From Cryptomeria japonica (Eukaryota; Streptophyta; Pinopsida; Cupressales; Cupressaceae), in contig NC_081415.1 of the NCBI RefSeq assembly GCF_030272615.1, positions 375,057,392 through 375,121,391 on the forward strand: 64,000 nucleotides of DNA, read 5' to 3'. The position numbers and the translations under genes are program-made. The notes under the pieces are model-generated. The model saw only the letters and a program-made list of their open reading frames with translations. It was not told the origin of the DNA and searched no databases. Position 1 is the first letter of the stretch. The number at the start of each line of letters is the position of its first letter. Shown piece after piece: positions 60,881 through 64,000 of this stretch.

Positions 60881-61529
60881 GATTGAGTTGTCCTTCTCTC
60901 CCCATATAACGGTCCTTTCTAAGGAACTCTTTAATGTTTAAATTGAGATCATCCTCGTGCCAGATCGATTGGGAGTCAGAGTTAACCCCTATATTCACTA
61001 AACAATCCACTACACTATTTTTCTCTCTGAAGGCATATTGAATAATAATTTCTTTAAAACTTGCAATGATCTCCCTAGCTTTCATGATGATATTTTCAAT
61101 TGACCAAGAAGGCTCTGACTCCCCCTTTAAACACTTAATAATATTAAGTGAATCTCCCTCAAGCCATAATTTATCATAATTAAGATTTTTGGCTATAATT
61201 AAGGTGTTCAAGGCAGCTGAGGCTTTGGCAAAACGGCTAGTTTGATTCCCCAGAGGACCAGCCACCGCCTTTAAACAACTTCTAGCAAAATTCCTAACAA
61301 TGCCCCCATATCCAGCTTTACCCGGATTCCCTTTAGAGGCCCCGTCAAAGTTAGCCTTAATCCACCCCTGAGGAGGAAAACACCAGACGAGACCTTCTCT
61401 TCCTATCTCCTTACTGGTAGTAGTGGTAGAGAGGTTCCACCTATCTTTGAAGTCATCTTTAGTAGCAGGTCCATGATCAATTCCATAGAGGCATTTAAAA
61501 ATACTCCTAAAAATTTTATTTGCCACCAC
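60870..61529 (-). pseudogene. LINE ORF2 C-terminal RNase H domain
   Basis: The 219-codon open frame contains VWCFPPQGWIKANFDGASKG (first Asp), GYGGIVRNFARSCLKAVAGP, FAKASAALNTLIIAKNLNYD and KLWLEGDSLNIIKCLKGESE (later Asp). REKNSVVDCLVNIGV resembles the usual R-x-x-N-x-x-A-D-x-L-A block, but with Val-Asp-Cys. The active-site Glu, expected in AEAxAL, reads Lys-Ala-Ser. This plant-type RNase H occurs at the C-terminus of some plant L1 lineages and removes RNA from RNA-DNA hybrids. The frame stops at 60870, overlapping ORF3. Confidence 0.85.
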
Positions 61530-62708
61530 TTCAGGAATAGCCCTTTTATCCCTAAAAATCTTATTGTTACGCTCTTTCCAGATATTCTAGATAACAATTG
61601 GTAGAGAAAGTCTCCATGTCTCCATAATTTTAGGATTAGAATTAGGGCATTGCCATTGCTGCCAGGAATCCCCAAGGGAATTTGGGAAAACCCAGCTCAG
61701 GTTCCACCTGCTTAAGATGGTTTTCCGGATATCCTAACTAAAAGCGCATTGAATGAGAATATGGCAAGCCGTCTCTTCTTCCCTGCAACATAGAGAACAC
61801 CTATTAGGAAAAATAAAACCTCTTTTATGAAGGTTGTCTAGGGTTAAAACCTTGTTTTGGATGAAAATCCAAAAGAAGATAATTGACCTTTGGAACTAAC
61901 TTCTTGTTCCAGACTTTAGCCCAGATGGGAATTTCTTCCACCGGATCATTATGAATAGCCACAGCTGAGGAAATAGAATACTTCATGTCCAGGGTTTCCC
62001 TCCATATCAATCTGTCATCTTTGTTGTCTCTAGGGATTTTAGCAGAGAGAGCAATCTGAAGGAGCTTGAGCCCTGGACACTACTGGCTAAAATCAATCCA
62101 GTTCCCATTTCTCCAATTTAATCACTGACCATCTCACCAAACCTGCTTTTGAACCAGTCTTTCCAATCTTTAAGGATTGGAATTTCCTCCAGAGGTTTAT
62201 CCAGAATCCATCTATCTTCCCAAAATCTTATTCTCCTCCCATCCCCAAGGTTCCAAGTTCTGCCAACAGCAGCCCAGCTTTTAGCAGATTGAACAGCATT
62301 CCATATAGCCGAGCCTTCAACAATGAAAGAATTATCAAGGAATTCTTCCTCAAAAGGTTGCATATAGAGGTATTTGTTTTTCTAGATTGAGTTCCATTCT
62401 CTTTCCTCCCCTTTCAATCTCCATATTTGTTTGGCTAATAAAGTTTTATTCATAGAACCAATATTTCTTAAGCCCAACCCACCTGAGGCCTTAGGGGAGC
62501 AAATTTTATTTCAGGCAATAAGGGGTATTCTATTTTTGACTTCCACCCCCGACCAAAGGAACTTTTTTTGGATTCTTTCAATGGCTTCCGCAAACTTTGT
62601 GGGGATTTTGAACAAGCTGAGAGCATAAACAGGAAGATTTTGGAGAGTGGCTTTGAGCAGAGTAATTTTGCCCGCTTGACTAAGGACAACCCCTTTTCCA
62701 ACTAGCAA
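61530..62708 (-). pseudogene. LINE ORF2 thumb, linker and zf-RVT-like region
   Basis: After a frameshift near 62700 the frame reads VLSQAGKITLLKATLQNLPV, YALSLFKIPTKFAEAIERIQ and KKFLWSGVEVKNRIPLIA, the conserved post-RT region of plant L1. GSAIWNAVQSAKSWAAVGRT and NLGDGRRIRFWEDRWILDKP follow at about 62210-62310. The zf-RVT-like part (61690-62010) shows WAKVWNKKLVPKVNYLL and a Cys-containing stretch. Several stops and at least two shifts break it. Confidence 0.85.
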
Positions 62709-63999
62709 GTTTCAAGTTAATTCTGTCTATCAGCTTATTCCAGAAGGAATCCTCGGGCTTGAGACATAGAGGAAGCCCTAAATAAGTAGAGGGAAGCTCA
62801 GAAATATTGCAGCCAAGAATTCTTCCAATCCTTAGTTGCCTTTGGACTGGAGTATTCATGAAGAATAGAGAGATTTTATCCCAGTTGATTTTTTGGCCAG
62901 AGGCAGATTCATAAGTATTCAAAATATTCTTCATATTTTTAGCTTCCAAAATGGTGGCTTCCCCCATGGTAATAGAGTCATCAACGAATTGTTCATGAGA
63001 ACAAACAACATTGGAAGAAGAAGGTTTCAAACCCCTGAGATTGCCATCTTCCACATTTTTAAGAATAAATTTGCCCAGGCATTCAGCTAGAATAGTGAAC
63101 AGGATAGGGGAAATGGGGTCCCCCTGTCTAAGACCTCTAGAGATTTTTAAGAAACTGGATGGGGAACCATTGACTATAACAGCAGAGGAGGAACTTTCCA
63201 TGGGTTGAGAACAGAGCTTAATAACTTTGTCACCAAAACCAAATGCTTTCATGATCCTAAGGAGAAACTGCCAATTCACTTTGTCAAAAGATTTAGCCAG
63301 GTCTAACTTTAGGAAGAAGCCCTGGTTATTCACCACTTTCAGGGAGTGGACATTTTCATGAATGGATATAATGGAATCCAAAATCTGTCTTCCGGGGACA
63401 AAGCCATTCTGCTGGACAGAGATAATCCTTGGAAGACTTTCCAACAACCTGGAAGTCAGAACCTTGGATAAAATCTTGTAAACAGAGTTACACAAGCTAA
63501 TAGGTCTAAACTTGTTGAGAGAATTAGCTCCAGGGATTTTTGGGATAAGGACAATGAAGGTGGCATTCAGTTCCTTGAGGAGCCTTCTAGAGCCAAAGAA
63601 TTCTTTAGCACCATTGCAGATGTCAGCCTCTACTATGTGCCAAAAATTTTGGAAGAAAAACATTGGGAAACCATCCGGTCCAGGGGATTTATCACCTTGA
63701 AAGGAGAACACCGCCTTTTTGATTTCCAAATTAGAGGGAATACGAGATAAAAGGTTGTTATCAGCTTCAATCAGGATAGAAGGAATAGCTTGTAAAAGGG
63801 TGTTTTGATTGCTGAAATCCAAGTTATCCACTTCTCCCAGCAGGGTGCTAAAATGCTCGAGAGCTTCCTTCCTAATATCGCTATCCTCTGTTAGGATGCC
63901 TTTATTGTAGGATAATCTAGATATTATGTTAGCTGCCCTATGCTTAAGAGCAGTTAAGTGAAAGAACCGAGTGTTTTTATCACCTTCCTTCAGGAACAA
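62680..63999 (-). pseudogene. LINE reverse transcriptase
   Basis: An open frame of 439 codons reaching the window edge. KEGDKNTRFFHLTALKHRAA, GPDGFPMFFFQNFW, LNKFRPISLCNSVYKILSKV and QNGFVPGRQILDSI are plant L1 blocks. FFLKLDLAKSFDKVNWQFLL is the first catalytic Asp region, GLRQGDPISPILFTILAE the next block. CSHEQFVDDSITMGEA holds the active site FVDD (near 62978-62989) where FADD is usual. SELPSTYLGLPL follows. The enzyme copies LINE RNA at the nicked target. The endonuclease would lie upstream, outside the window. Confidence 0.92.
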
Positions 64000-64000
64000 G

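Larger units (their letters stand above)
58979..64000 (-). mobile_element. 3' part of an L1-type LINE, continuing beyond the window
   Basis: On the minus strand it contains reverse transcriptase, the zf-RVT-like region, RNase H, a third ORF, and a 3' end with a short A tail (AATCAAAAA at 58979-58987) joined to satellite. No LTR is present. The endonuclease domain and any ORF1 would lie to the right of 64000. Frameshifts and stops make this copy defective. A target duplication cannot be tested because the 5' end is outside the window. Confidence 0.9.

Overview
The window looks like nuclear DNA of a seed plant, with a large gymnosperm-type genome as the best guess (inference). It is AT-rich and contains no recognisable single-copy host gene. 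Nearly every assignable base is transposable element or satellite: Ty1/copia- and Ty3/gypsy-type LTR retrotransposons with plant-type primer-binding sites, an L1-type LINE with a C-terminal plant-type RNase H, and a tandem satellite. No tRNA, rRNA, CRISPR array or bacterial-type gene was seen.

Layout. 1-12.7 kb is old, decayed gypsy-derived sequence. Two long direct repeats (2.81-4.74 and 8.67-11.31 kb) flank a pol-less gag region with a 383-codon acidic ORF. A solo LTR with a perfect 5-bp target duplication sits inside this region, and a fossil gypsy integrase lies to its right. 12.7-18.5 kb is a pol-less LTR element (element D) whose right LTR carries a 106-bp (TA)n tract and is cut off by an orphan LTR of opposite orientation (18.5-19.7 kb).

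From 19.7 to 59.0 kb the backbone is a 147-bp satellite of about 67 monomers. It was probably one array of about 9.9 kb and has been split by four insertions: a degenerate 7.0-kb copia element (21.56-28.60 kb), a 20-kb composite (31.29-51.26 kb, 5-bp target duplication CATGA), a 5'-only copia fragment (53.87-56.11 kb), and a 138-bp TG...CA mini-element (58.23-58.37 kb, duplication GAAAG). The composite is a pol-less LTR element (element G) interrupted by a 12.6-kb gypsy element of the Tat/Ogre type with LTRs of about 620 bp. From 58.98 kb to the right edge runs the 3' part of a LINE on the minus strand.

Most notable. (1) Elements D and G share an architecture of copia-like LTRs, an ORF1 with coiled coil and four CCHC-type knuckles, an unrecognised ORF2, and no pol, so they look like two copies of one non-autonomous family. 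(2) The LINE has a third ORF after its RNase H whose ATG overlaps the ORF2 stop codon (ATGACAGGTAA). (3) The satellite monomer equals nucleosome-core length, carries nested inverted repeats, and is 49 codons long, giving open frames of up to 401 codons. All homology statements were made by eye and all ages are relative.
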